This document shows positions 9,701 through 17,509 of a stretch of DNA of 64,000 nucleotides, in pieces. The translations under genes were made by a program, and so were the position numbers. The DNA comes from Deltaproteobacteria bacterium UBA6601 (GTDB taxonomy: Bacteria > Myxococcota_A > UBA796 > UBA9615), in NCBI GenBank assembly GCA_002433485.1, contig DJIF01000130.1:47326-111325 (forward strand). Reading direction: 5' to 3'. Each line of letters starts with the position of its first letter. The first letter of the stretch is position 1. The notes beneath the pieces are model-generated. The model ran no database searches. It saw nothing but the letters and a program-made list of their open reading frames with translations, and had not been told where the DNA came from.

Positions 9701-10607
9701 CTGCGTTTCGGTCGCCCTTTTTGAGCTTGTGCGATGCGATGTTCTGCGGCCGAAAGTCAGCTACCGCGGCGGCCATGATCAATGCATCCATCCCCGGGAG
9801 AGTGCTCTTGATCGCGGCTGCCATCTGTTCGGCGCTCTCCACATCAATGCGCCGCGCCCCGCGCGGAGTGCTTAGCGCTACCGGTCCGCTGACGAGCGTC
9901 ACTTCAGCGCCTCTTGCGAGGGCCTCTTCGGCCAGAGCGAAGCCCATCTTTCCGCTGCTGCGATTGGTGAGGAAACGCACTGGGTCCAGAGCTTCACGGG
10001 TCGGGCCCGCCGAGATCAGCAGCTTGCTATCACTCAGGTCGTTGCTCTGCAACATTCGCTCTACCTCAGCAACGATGACCTCAGGTTCAGGCAGCCTCCC
10101 CTGCCCCGACTCGCCGCTCGCCAGACGGCCCGACTCACTGGGAACAACGGTGATGCCTGAGGCGTTGAGACGCTCGAGGGCCTGGTGGTGAAGGGGATGA
10201 CCAGCCATCTTGCTGTGCATGGCCGGGCTGACCAATACCGGCCCATCAAAACAACAGATACAGAGCTTCAGGAGGTCGTCGGCCAGACCTGCGCTCAGGC
10301 CGCCGACCAGATTCGCCGTTGCTGGATAAACAACGATAGCGTCGGCCCAGCGCGATAGATCCACATGGAGTTCACCTGCGCTGCTCTCATCCAGGGCCCA
10401 CACGCTCCTGTGCACGGGGTTTTGCGAGATCGCATGGAAGGTCGGCACGCCAATGAAGCGGGTCGCCGCATCGGTCATGACGACCCGCACCTCAAAGCCG
10501 GCATCTTGAAGCCTTCGCACCAGTAAAATTGCCTTGAATGCGCTGACCCCTCCGCATACGCCCAGCAGAATCCGGCGCCGTTCCGTCTGATCAGATGACA
10601 TCGACAT
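6786..10607 (-). CDS. coaBC: CoaBC fused to a lipoprotein-type neutral ceramidase-like domain
   Basis: One 1273-residue reading frame. Residues 1-400 are a full CoaBC: the CoaC flavoprotein decarboxylase with GVCGGVSAFK, HVDLSRWAD and PATANLVGG, then CoaB with NRSSGKMGFALAEEA, MAAAVADFRP and KLKKGD. Together these make 4'-phosphopantetheine for CoA. The active-site motif reads LASGESGQGRL, with Ser164 where E. coli has Cys158. Residues 386-414 read as a lipoprotein signal, starting MSKRAVAGR and ending in the lipobox LLPAC (Cys414). The remainder resembles neutral ceramidases: PVGVPLGGY, NHSHSSYGP (zinc histidines), SFGIHGTIMGG and FAQGAAGDVAPRG. Translation could start internally at the ATG at 9452 to give a separate lipoprotein. 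Start codon ATG 10607 is preferred over GTG 10610. It overlaps the yciO-type gene by 17 bp. Confidence 0.88.
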   Translation of the reverse strand: MSMSSDQTERRRILLGVCGGVSAFKAILLVRRLQDAGFEVRVVMTDAATRFIGVPTFHAISQNPVHRSVWALDESSAGELHVDLSRWADAIVVYPATANLVGGLSAGLADDLLKLCICCFDGPVLVSPAMHSKMAGHPLHHQALERLNASGITVVPSESGRLASGESGQGRLPEPEVIVAEVERMLQSNDLSDSKLLISAGPTREALDPVRFLTNRSSGKMGFALAEEALARGAEVTLVSGPVALSTPRGARRIDVESAEQMAAAIKSTLPGMDALIMAAAVADFRPQNIASHKLKKGDRNAANLELKRCPDILAEVVPEARPRVVVGFAMETSELLSGASAKLEAKNLDLIVANDLSQAGAGFAVDTNAVTILDRDGGADELPLMSKRAVAGRVLDRVVALLTALLLLLLPACGGEDNDDNGPTWPPSVAGPLQAGVAGGTLDLPVGVPLGGYTDRDRALGNEPGPDARNSDYRVDFVPSAGWQTRIPADVLWLENGQETAVLVRFGLIYSFDGLTEAIGQRLSERIGRDLSDSVFTMANHSHSSYGPFTKAFVLFFGGDFFNQEIFDRLVSQLVELAVQAWETRQDAAIGIGINPQFDPIGEDRLFGDRRTENDHLPGPDGSPTGAGWKDPQATLLRVDGVDGSPIAALFSFGIHGTIMGGSNALISSEAPDHISALLNERHGGPRWMFAQGAAGDVAPRGQFEGFARMESIAETAAQGILELYEATEVRGGEIQLEPAQRYVEQGRDIRVTRAGSADLHYLPWDPAWAEDPYVPDMLIWNDDGSVRSPLDEFWAQHGALLCGEPEIDISLFGLNVPLPAYQSCLDVDKSFSLFRIAFRAFISDREQYPLPLPESRTAMLGALGLRSLPVTVMGQGSAEEDVVLAFAPGEVTTLWAQNLRYRALHEAEVHRTVVLGYAMDHEGYLLTVEDWLQGGFEPAITWWGPLQGEHLLERQLELVALANSPLAEDPAWPDYPTSTWYPEWEQTPVVPDQTANAGQALSDVPDYLFTWDGAAPEQAQPEAQIARIQGMARFSFEGGDPSLGLLSVQLEQEQDDGSWQLLRTPQGNAISDALADIIVTYTPNPLSGTDVEPDPERRHYYHAQWQPLNTWAGLDQLATLPTTRYRFLVNGPSKDPADDNYPYDTISYELRSEAFEVVPAQVELELAVEGDSLQIQAAYTAAAQGYRLLHAQSAPTTPTPLVVSGKGLQVSAAAVTGGEAVALGITEQSETSSGTLVQVSIAQLLEQGSQNWQISIDDGAGNIGLANLELP

Positions 10608-11202
10608 CACCCTGCCCCTCTCTGAGGATCAAGTACGGGGTGCAGGTCATATCGACCACTGTGGTTGGCCGCTCCAGGCCCAGGCCGCCGTCGACTACCG
10701 CCGCAAGTTGGTGGCCGAGATCGCGCTCGATGTGGTTGGGGTCCACCACGAAGCGCTCCTCTTCATCCTGGCGCAGCGAAGTTGTCACCAGGGGCCTCCC
10801 CAACTGCAGCGCCAGAGCCCTCGGGATCGCAGCATCCGGCACACGGATTCCGATGGTACGCCGCTTCTTATGCATCCGCTTGGGAATCTCGCGGCCCGCA
10901 TTAAGGATGAAGGTATAGGGCCCAGGCAACAAGCGCTTGAGGGTGCGGTAGGTAAGGGTGGAGATGTGCCCGGCATAGCGCCCCACATCATCCACATCAG
11001 CTAGCAGGATGCTCAAGGGGTGACTGCGCGGGCTCTGCTTAAGGGCGTACAGCTTGTCGATGGACTTGGGGCTATGCAGGTCACAGGCCAGCGAATAACC
11101 CGAGTCGGTCGGAATTGCCAGAACCCCTCCCTCGCGAAGCAGCTCGGCGGCGCGATGGACCTCGCGCCCCTGGCTGGCCCAGGTGTCGATCTCAATGCGC
11201 AC
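10591..11202 (-). CDS. YciO-type member of the Sua5/YciO/YrdC family
   Basis: A 203-residue YrdC-fold protein. The N-terminal motif is AIPTDSGYSLACD rather than the PTETVYGLG of true threonylcarbamoyl-AMP synthases. Together with PGPYTFIL, KKRRTIGIRVP, VTTSLRQ, RPTTVVDMT and the C-terminal REGQGDVDV, this matches the E. coli YciO branch. YrdC-fold members bind ATP and tRNA-modification intermediates; YciO itself is reported to be weak or different in threonylcarbamoyl-AMP synthesis, so the exact role is open. It starts with GTG (no ATG is available upstream) and overlaps coaBC downstream. Leucine dehydrogenase lies 22 bp upstream on the same strand. Confidence 0.88.
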   Translation of the reverse strand: MRIEIDTWASQGREVHRAAELLREGGVLAIPTDSGYSLACDLHSPKSIDKLYALKQSPRSHPLSILLADVDDVGRYAGHISTLTYRTLKRLLPGPYTFILNAGREIPKRMHKKRRTIGIRVPDAAIPRALALQLGRPLVTTSLRQDEEERFVVDPNHIERDLGHQLAAVVDGGLGLERPTTVVDMTCTPYLILREGQGDVDVI

Positions 11203-11224
11203 GAGCAGAGCAGTCGCTGCAGCT

Positions 11225-12307
11225 TCAGCGAGTCCGAGGGCCCTGATGGAAGGACGACAGGCTGGAGATGGCCTTAAGGCGTGCTTCAGCGACCAGATTG
11301 CTGGCCTCGGCAGTGGTGATTCCGTGGTCGCGTGCTAGAGCGAAGATCTCGCTCAGCGTCTGGTAGATATTCTCGGCGTCCCTGAGGGCCTTCTCTCGGG
11401 GTGAATTGCTGAGCTCAGCACACACATTGATCAGACCGCCGGCGTTGATCACATAGTCGGGCGCATAGAGGATCTCGCGTTCCCTGAGCATGGCGCCGTG
11501 GCGCTGCATATTCTCAAGCTGATTGTTGGAACCGCCGGCAACAATCGAGACCTTGAGTTGTGGGATTGTGCTGTCGTTGAGAATTGCACCCAGTGCACAG
11601 GGCGCAAAAACATCGGCCTCGACTCCGTAGATATCATCCGTTCCGACCACTTCGCAGTTGTGAGCTTCGGCCAGTTGCTGGAGGCGAGCCTCATCCACAT
11701 CAGTAATGACCGTGCTCGCGCCCGCCTCGTGGAGGTACTGAACCAGATGGACGCCGACATTGCCGACGCCTTGGATGGCGACCTTGCGGCCTTTGATGTC
11801 AGGGCTCCCGTAGACTTCCTTGCAGGCGGCTCGGATCCCGTGAAAGACACCCCAGGCAGTGACCGGTGACGGGTCGCCGCTCCCGCCGGCGAACATGGAT
11901 ACCCCACACACATGTTCGGTTTCCATACTGATGAAATCCATATCGGACACGGAGGTGCCGGAGTCTTCAGCAGTTATGTAACGTCCGCCGAGGCTGTTGA
12001 CGAATTGGCCAAAGCTTCGCAGCAGCGCTTCGCTCTTATCCTGGCGAGGGTTGCCGATAATGACCGCCTTGCCGCCACCGAGGTTCAGGTTGGCGCAGGC
12101 TGCCTTGTAGGTCATCCCTCGAGAGAGTCGCAACACATCTCGCAGAGCATCTGCTTCGGAAGGGTATGGATAAAAGCGGCACCCACCCAGCGCTGGGCCA
12201 AGGGTCGTGTCGTGAATGGCAATGATGGCCTTCAGCCCGGATGCATCATCGCGGCAGAACACCACTTGTTCGTGGTCATAGTTCTCAGCATGCGAGAAAA
12301 CCGGCAT
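11225..12307 (-). CDS. Leucine dehydrogenase
   Basis: NAD-dependent oxidative deamination of leucine and other branched-chain amino acids, which feeds branched acyl-CoA synthesis. The 360-residue protein aligns closely with Geobacillus leucine dehydrogenase: GLKAIIAIHDTTLGPALGG at 24-42, the catalytic lysines Lys68 (MTYKAACANL) and Lys80 (LGGGKAVI) at the same positions, AIQGVGNVGVHL for NAD binding, and YAPDYVINAGGLINV. A longer frame reaches 12373, but the ATG at 12307 has an AAGGAG site 8 nt upstream and matches the family start, so it is chosen. It is divergent from the lytic transglycosylase gene across 151 bp that must hold both promoters; I could not assign them. Confidence 0.93.
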   Translation of the reverse strand: MPVFSHAENYDHEQVVFCRDDASGLKAIIAIHDTTLGPALGGCRFYPYPSEADALRDVLRLSRGMTYKAACANLNLGGGKAVIIGNPRQDKSEALLRSFGQFVNSLGGRYITAEDSGTSVSDMDFISMETEHVCGVSMFAGGSGDPSPVTAWGVFHGIRAACKEVYGSPDIKGRKVAIQGVGNVGVHLVQYLHEAGASTVITDVDEARLQQLAEAHNCEVVGTDDIYGVEADVFAPCALGAILNDSTIPQLKVSIVAGGSNNQLENMQRHGAMLREREILYAPDYVINAGGLINVCAELSNSPREKALRDAENIYQTLSEIFALARDHGITTAEASNLVAEARLKAISSLSSFHQGPRTR

Positions 12308-12458
12308 CTGCTTTTCTCCTTCCTCTGACTGTCCTAAGTCTGACTCGGGTAGAGCAAAGGACCCTATCCCCACCCCCAGTTCCGGTCAAGCTCTCCGCCC
12401 CCCCCTGCGCACCTGCCTCCCTTGAGGTCCGCGACCGACGGCCGTACCATCTCGCTCG

Positions 12459-15248
12459 ATGCCTAAATCGCGCCGTTGGAAGAGTCCCAATGTTTTGTTG
12501 GTGTTGTTCTGCGCAGTGGGGTCGTGGCTACTGACCCCTCCGCCAGCTATGGCGGAAGACCAGGGGCTGGGAGGTGCTGCGGATGCCAAGCTGAGTAATG
12601 GGCCCGGCTTTCCTGGTTCTCATGAGAGCCCGGGTCAGTATCTCGAGCGGGCAGTGGATAGCTTCACAACGGGTGATTACCGTCGTGCTCTCCACCTGCT
12701 TCGAGAGGCGCTTAAGCGGGGCCGGCTGAGCGCTGCAGAGCGGCATCGAGCCCAGTTCTTGCGAGGCTGGATCAACGATCGCCTTGGTCACTTTCAGCAG
12801 GCCAGCGCTGCCTTCTTCCAGGTCCGCAAACTAGAGGCGCATCCGCTGCGCGAGCTCGCTGCTTTCTATGAGGCGCGCGCTGATTTACGAAGAGGGAAGC
12901 TGCGCACCGCGATCTCGGAGTGTGACCGCTATCTGCGTGAGTTTGTTGATGGTGAGATGGCTGACGAGTGCCGACTCATTCTGGCGGATGCGCACATGGG
13001 TCTTGGGGCGTATCGGCTGGCGATTGAACGCTACCAACAATTTCTCGACGAGCATCCCGAAGATCAGCGCGGCGAGGAGCTGCGCCTTAAGATTGCCGAG
13101 TCGCTGGAGCGCGCCGGAGATCTGCAGGGAGCGCTGCGCGCCTTCCGGGCCCTCTATCTAAACCATCGATTGCCGACTACGTCGCTAGCCGCGGAGCAAG
13201 CGCTGCGGCGCCTTGAGGCAAGCGGGGTAGAGCTGCCCAAGTTGTCGGATCAAGAGCTCTATGTACGCGCCTGTGCGCTGCGCGATTCGGGTGAGGTCGA
13301 GAGCTCCTATGAACTCTATTGTGACCTTGAGAAGAGGCAGGCGGAAGGAACCGACCCAGAAGGTGCTCTGGCCAGGCGTCTGGCCGACGAGCGCCACACT
13401 TTTCTATGGCGCAACCGACGCTATGAAGAAGTCGGCGAATGGAATGCAGCCAAATATGAGGCTGAACCCAGCGAGCCAGCTGCAGCAGAACATCTGTATT
13501 GGGCAGTACAGGGGCTTAGCCGAGCTGGTCGCTTCGAGGAAGCAGTGCGCTACCAGGAGATCGGCCGCAAACGGTTCCCAAGTCATCGTCGCTTTCGCTC
13601 TTCTTACGAGCGCAGTGCGCTGTTGCATGTCGGGGCCGGTAACTACCGGCAGGCGCGAGAGGCTTATCAGCGCTGGAGGGGTGCATCGAGTCGCGCGCGG
13701 CGTAGCTCGAAGGTACGCTTCTTCGTCGCATATTACGCCTATCGAGGCGGCTTGTTTGCGGTGGCCAAGGAGGAGCTAGAGGAACTCACTCGGCGGTCTT
13801 CTCGTTATCGAGTTGCTGCCCGTTATTACCTGGGCCAAACCCTGCGCCGGTTGAAGCAGAGAGGCGCCGCCGAGGAGCAGTTTCAGGCCATTCTCAAGGA
13901 CCATTCCGACAGCTGGTATGCGCTGGTTCTGCGGAGCCGCGAGCGTCGGCGCAGCGGACTGCAGCCCGATCTGAAACTCAGGGATGGGCGCTGGCCGGGG
14001 CTCAGATCTGGGCGTGAGCGACCTGCTCACGCGCCACTGCGAACGGGCTCGCTGCAGGGTGCGCTGAATCGACTTATTGACGCCGCTCGGCCAGGGCTGG
14101 CAGCGCCTCTTGACCCTGATGAAAGTCTGGGCGCGCCAAGGCGCGACACAGACGGCAGGCTGTTGGTGGCGCCAACATCGCCCTGGTCGAGCGCTTCTCT
14201 GTTGATGACCGATGGCCGGCCTGCAGCTTCGCAGCTGCCGCTGTTGCCCAACTCAGCCGACCTCGTCGCAGCAGACGATGTGGCGGGCCAGCCTCCGCCA
14301 ACCTGGCAAGCATCGAGCCTGTGGGATGGCGCACAGGGCAAGCAGCTGTGGCGTGATTTCGTGCGCGCCAATGAGCCTCACTGGGGCGGCCTTGCTACTG
14401 CTTATGAATTGAGCCGTGTGGGGCTGGGTGAATTGGCCGGTCCGTTGCTGTCCGAAATCTATAACGAGGTGCGCAAGGTTCGAAGGAAGCGGTCGATTAA
14501 GCGAAAAGTGAGCCGCTGGAAAGCATCAAACGGTCGCAGGGGTGGCCCAGAAGTAGCACGATGGGCGGCGATCCTGGAGCTCGGCCTGGATAATGGCGAG
14601 TGGCGTGATCTGTTCGCTGCAGCCGGTTACCCGGCCAGCGTGGCACACTTTGCTAACAAGGCCACTGAATATGGGAAGCTATCCAGAGCAGACCAGGATG
14701 GTCGAGCAGCTTGGACGCTTCTTTATCCGGCCGCCTTTGCTCCGCACGTGTGGCGGGCGGGCTGGGAGAACAACGTCGATCCGCTGCTGATGTTGTCGAT
14801 TATGCGCGCCGAGAGTCTGTTTCGTCACGACGCCGTATCCAGAGTCGGCGCCTTGGGACTGGTTCAGGTCATGCCGGCGACGGGCGCGCGGGTGGCGGCC
14901 CTCATGGGCAGAGACGATTTTCGGGTGGAGAAGTTGCTGTCGCCCGAGACCAACATTGGGGTCGGCACCTGGTACATGGGGCAGTTGTTGGATCGTTTTG
15001 CGGGCCAATACCCCCTTGCGGTCGGCGCTTACAATGGGGGGCCCCACAATATAGGTCGCTGGCTCCGCTCTAAGCAGGGCATCCCATTAGAAGAATTCAT
15101 CGAAGAAATCGCCTTTGACGAGACTCGCAATTACATAAAAAAAGTGATGCGCTTCTACAGCATTTATGCGGACATATATGGGCAGGGAAGCGCAGTACAG
15201 ATCCCCTCAGCCACGAGTCAGGACGATGCCACTGTGATTAACTTCTAA
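12459..15248 (+). CDS. TPR-containing periplasmic lytic transglycosylase (Slt-like)
   Basis: Cleaves peptidoglycan glycan strands. The 929-residue protein opens with a signal peptide (about 1-31, ending PPPAMA). A long helical superhelix with TPR-like repeats (about 45-480) follows, including YRLAIERYQQFLDEHPEDQ. A Pro/Ala/Ser-rich spacer (about 515-620) leads to a C-terminal SLT domain with the catalytic Glu785 in SIMRAESLFRHDAVS, the segment GALGLVQVMPATG, and AVGAYNGGPHNIGRW. The architecture is like Slt70 but longer, with more N-terminal repeats. It starts 151 bp from the divergent leucine dehydrogenase and is followed on the same strand by a cytochrome gene. Confidence 0.93.
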   Translation: MPKSRRWKSPNVLLVLFCAVGSWLLTPPPAMAEDQGLGGAADAKLSNGPGFPGSHESPGQYLERAVDSFTTGDYRRALHLLREALKRGRLSAAERHRAQFLRGWINDRLGHFQQASAAFFQVRKLEAHPLRELAAFYEARADLRRGKLRTAISECDRYLREFVDGEMADECRLILADAHMGLGAYRLAIERYQQFLDEHPEDQRGEELRLKIAESLERAGDLQGALRAFRALYLNHRLPTTSLAAEQALRRLEASGVELPKLSDQELYVRACALRDSGEVESSYELYCDLEKRQAEGTDPEGALARRLADERHTFLWRNRRYEEVGEWNAAKYEAEPSEPAAAEHLYWAVQGLSRAGRFEEAVRYQEIGRKRFPSHRRFRSSYERSALLHVGAGNYRQAREAYQRWRGASSRARRSSKVRFFVAYYAYRGGLFAVAKEELEELTRRSSRYRVAARYYLGQTLRRLKQRGAAEEQFQAILKDHSDSWYALVLRSRERRRSGLQPDLKLRDGRWPGLRSGRERPAHAPLRTGSLQGALNRLIDAARPGLAAPLDPDESLGAPRRDTDGRLLVAPTSPWSSASLLMTDGRPAASQLPLLPNSADLVAADDVAGQPPPTWQASSLWDGAQGKQLWRDFVRANEPHWGGLATAYELSRVGLGELAGPLLSEIYNEVRKVRRKRSIKRKVSRWKASNGRRGGPEVARWAAILELGLDNGEWRDLFAAAGYPASVAHFANKATEYGKLSRADQDGRAAWTLLYPAAFAPHVWRAGWENNVDPLLMLSIMRAESLFRHDAVSRVGALGLVQVMPATGARVAALMGRDDFRVEKLLSPETNIGVGTWYMGQLLDRFAGQYPLAVGAYNGGPHNIGRWLRSKQGIPLEEFIEEIAFDETRNYIKKVMRFYSIYADIYGQGSAVQIPSATSQDDATVINF

Positions 15249-15341
15249 GCAGACCCGGCAGCTGAGCCCAGCGAGTCTTTTGGCAAGCTCTGCTGTTCCT
15301 TGTCCGCATCACATGCGCCTGCTGTTACCCTTGGCACCTTG

Positions 15342-16673
15342 ATGAAGCACCCTGCACTCAAGTTGCTGTCTCTGCTGTTGCTGACCGGATGGTTGGCTGG
15401 CCCTTCTGCCCCACTTGTGCTGGCCGAGGAGGAACAGCAACAGGACGATGGCAGAGCAGAGCCGATGGATAACGATGAGGCCGAGCCCGGCTCCGCTGAA
15501 TCTCGCCGGGATTCGGCCTTAAGCCCTCCTATTTGGAGCGCCAGCAGCAATAACTTCACTCGGGCCCGCGGCAGCTCAGGCCCGCGCTTGTTCCCCCAAC
15601 GGCTCGGCCCGATCGCAGCCCAGGAGCCTCCTGCGCCGATGAGCTCGCTGTCTGCCCAGGCCTGTAACGCTTGCCACGGTGAACTACACGACCAATGGCG
15701 TTCCTCCGGACACTCTACCGCCTCCAGTAATCCCGTGTATCTGGCAGCCCTCAAAGCCCTTGGTGATCCGCCAGAGTGTCAGGATTGCCACCTGCCGTTA
15801 GCAAACCAACGCCCTTACCTGCACCTTGGGCCTGGTTCCAGCGGACCGCGAAGTGAGAACCCCAGCTACAGCCCGACCCTCGCTCAGGAAGGAGTAACCT
15901 GCGCTGCCTGCCATATTCGGGACGGGGTCATCTACGGGCCTCGCGAACTCCACAGCTCGGCCGCTCCGCATCCGGTTGCACAAGCTGAGAGCCTGCGCGG
16001 CACCGAGGCCTGTTCCTACTGCCACCAGCTGGCCCTACAGGGAGCAGAGGAGCATCCATTCCTTGACACCGTTGGAGAGTGGCTCCGATCGCCCTGGGGG
16101 GAAGCTGAGATTCCCTGTCAGGAGTGCCACATGCCGCGAGTCTCTGGTCAGGTGGCTGGGGCGCGCTACGCCGCTTACTCATCGCACGGCTTTCTGCGGC
16201 AGCGCGACCCGCAGGCCTTACGCAGGGCACTGACCTTAGAAGTGGCTTTGCGCAGCCCTGAGCTGGAGCGGGGCAGTGAACTCCGGGCCAGCGCAACCCT
16301 GCTCAACACAGGAGCCGGGCATGCGGTCCCGACAGGCGATCCAAGTCACCGCCTGGAGCTTCGTTTTGAGTTGGTTGATGCCCAGGGCAACCGCGCTCGG
16401 GGGACCTCGATAGAGTCGCACTGGATGGGCCGTGAGGTGCAAAGCACCCCACCCTTTACCCAACTCTCGGACACTCGGCTACAAGCCGCCTCAAGCCGGG
16501 TCTTTGACTATCGGCAGAAGCTCTCTACCGCTAGTAAAGCGGGGCGATTCACCCTGGTAGTGAGCGTGCACTGGTGGGCGGTGGCCCCTGAGCGCGCTAA
16601 AAAGCATGAGCTTGATGAGCAGCAGGTTCGGGTTCAGGTGCTTGAGCAAAGAATCCCGGTTCCGGTGTTCTGA
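15342..16673 (+). CDS. Pentahaem c-type cytochrome, cytochrome c-554-like
   Basis: Exported electron-transfer protein. The 443-residue product starts with a signal peptide (MKHPALKLLSLLLLTGWLAG, ending near VLAEEE) and an acidic spacer. Five CXXCH haem motifs follow: CNACH, CQDCH, CAACH, CSYCH and CQECH, all within about residues 105-270. The C-terminal 140 residues hold GAGHAVPTGDP, a segment common in multihaem cytochromes of the c-554 type, and a predicted beta-sandwich. The ATG at 15342 is preferred over an upstream in-frame TTG at 15300 because it places the positive residues next to the hydrophobic core. Redox partners are unknown; no reductase subunit lies beside it. Confidence 0.85.
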   Translation: MKHPALKLLSLLLLTGWLAGPSAPLVLAEEEQQQDDGRAEPMDNDEAEPGSAESRRDSALSPPIWSASSNNFTRARGSSGPRLFPQRLGPIAAQEPPAPMSSLSAQACNACHGELHDQWRSSGHSTASSNPVYLAALKALGDPPECQDCHLPLANQRPYLHLGPGSSGPRSENPSYSPTLAQEGVTCAACHIRDGVIYGPRELHSSAAPHPVAQAESLRGTEACSYCHQLALQGAEEHPFLDTVGEWLRSPWGEAEIPCQECHMPRVSGQVAGARYAAYSSHGFLRQRDPQALRRALTLEVALRSPELERGSELRASATLLNTGAGHAVPTGDPSHRLELRFELVDAQGNRARGTSIESHWMGREVQSTPPFTQLSDTRLQAASSRVFDYRQKLSTASKAGRFTLVVSVHWWAVAPERAKKHELDEQQVRVQVLEQRIPVPVF

Positions 16674-16741
16674 GCTTCCGGCCGTTGACCGCGCGGGCGC
16701 GCTCCGTTAAGAGATGCCGGCAACCCCTCTTGGAGGCATGG

Positions 16742-17491
16742 ATGGAACTCAGCGGAAACAAGGCCCTCGTCACCGGCGGATCCCGAGGAATCGGTCGCGG
16801 AATTGCGCTCGAACTGGCGCGACGCGGGGCCGACGTAGTGATTAATTACAACAGTAACTCTGCGGCAGCCGATGAGGTTGTTGCTGAGATCAAGGCGATG
16901 GGTCGTGAGGCGGCCGCTATTCAAGCCGATGTCTCTGATTTCGCCTCCGCCGGAGCCTTGGTGAAGGGCACTGTGGACGCACTGGGTGGGATGGACATCC
17001 TGGTCAACAACGCCGGAATCACCCGCGACAAGTTGCTTATGGCCATGAAGCATGAGGACTGGAACGCCGTGATTCAGACCAACCTTGGCGGCTGCTATAA
17101 CGTCACCCAGCAGGCCACTCGTTCGTTGTTACGTAACCGCGAAGGAGGTGCACGTGTCATTAATATCGCCTCGGTGTCCGGGCTGGTAGGCGTGCCCGGG
17201 CAGGCGAACTACAGTGCAGCGAAGGCTGGCATGATTGGCTTCACCAAGGCAGTCGCCAAGGAACTCGGTAAGCGCAAGATCCTGGTGAACTGTGTAGCTC
17301 CTGGCTTCATCCAAACCGACATGACCGACGCGATGCCCAAGGCCATGCTCGATGAGATGCTGAAGATGGTTCCCTGTGGGCGTATGGGCACGGTCGACGA
17401 AGTCGCTCAGACGGTAGCCTTCCTGTGCAGCCCAGCTGCTGGCTACATTACCGGTCAGGTGTTCGTGGTGGACGGTGGCTTGACCATGTAG
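16742..17491 (+). CDS. fabG: 3-oxoacyl-ACP reductase
   Basis: NADPH-dependent reduction of 3-oxoacyl-ACP in fatty acid elongation. The 249-residue SDR protein has TGGSRGIGRG at 11-20, NNAG at 89-92, and the catalytic set Asn114 (QTNLGG), Ser144 (NIASVSG), Tyr157 and Lys161 (YSAAKAG). The ATG at 16742 has GGAGG 5 nt upstream; longer in-frame starts lack a site and are not family-like. It stands alone, not in a fab cluster, so a specialised acyl or acetoacetyl-CoA reductase role cannot be excluded. It converges with the dnaK-like gene, 18 bp between stops. Confidence 0.9.
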   Translation: MELSGNKALVTGGSRGIGRGIALELARRGADVVINYNSNSAAADEVVAEIKAMGREAAAIQADVSDFASAGALVKGTVDALGGMDILVNNAGITRDKLLMAMKHEDWNAVIQTNLGGCYNVTQQATRSLLRNREGGARVINIASVSGLVGVPGQANYSAAKAGMIGFTKAVAKELGKRKILVNCVAPGFIQTDMTDAMPKAMLDEMLKMVPCGRMGTVDEVAQTVAFLCSPAAGYITGQVFVVDGGLTM

Positions 17492-17509
17492 GCCGGAATC
17501 GCTGGCTCT

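Noticed and set aside
9343..10191. A 282-residue (+) frame opposite coaBC
   Set aside because: It is antisense to clearly conserved CoaB and CoaC motifs, is Ser/Arg-rich and has no family pattern. High GC content makes such open shadows common.
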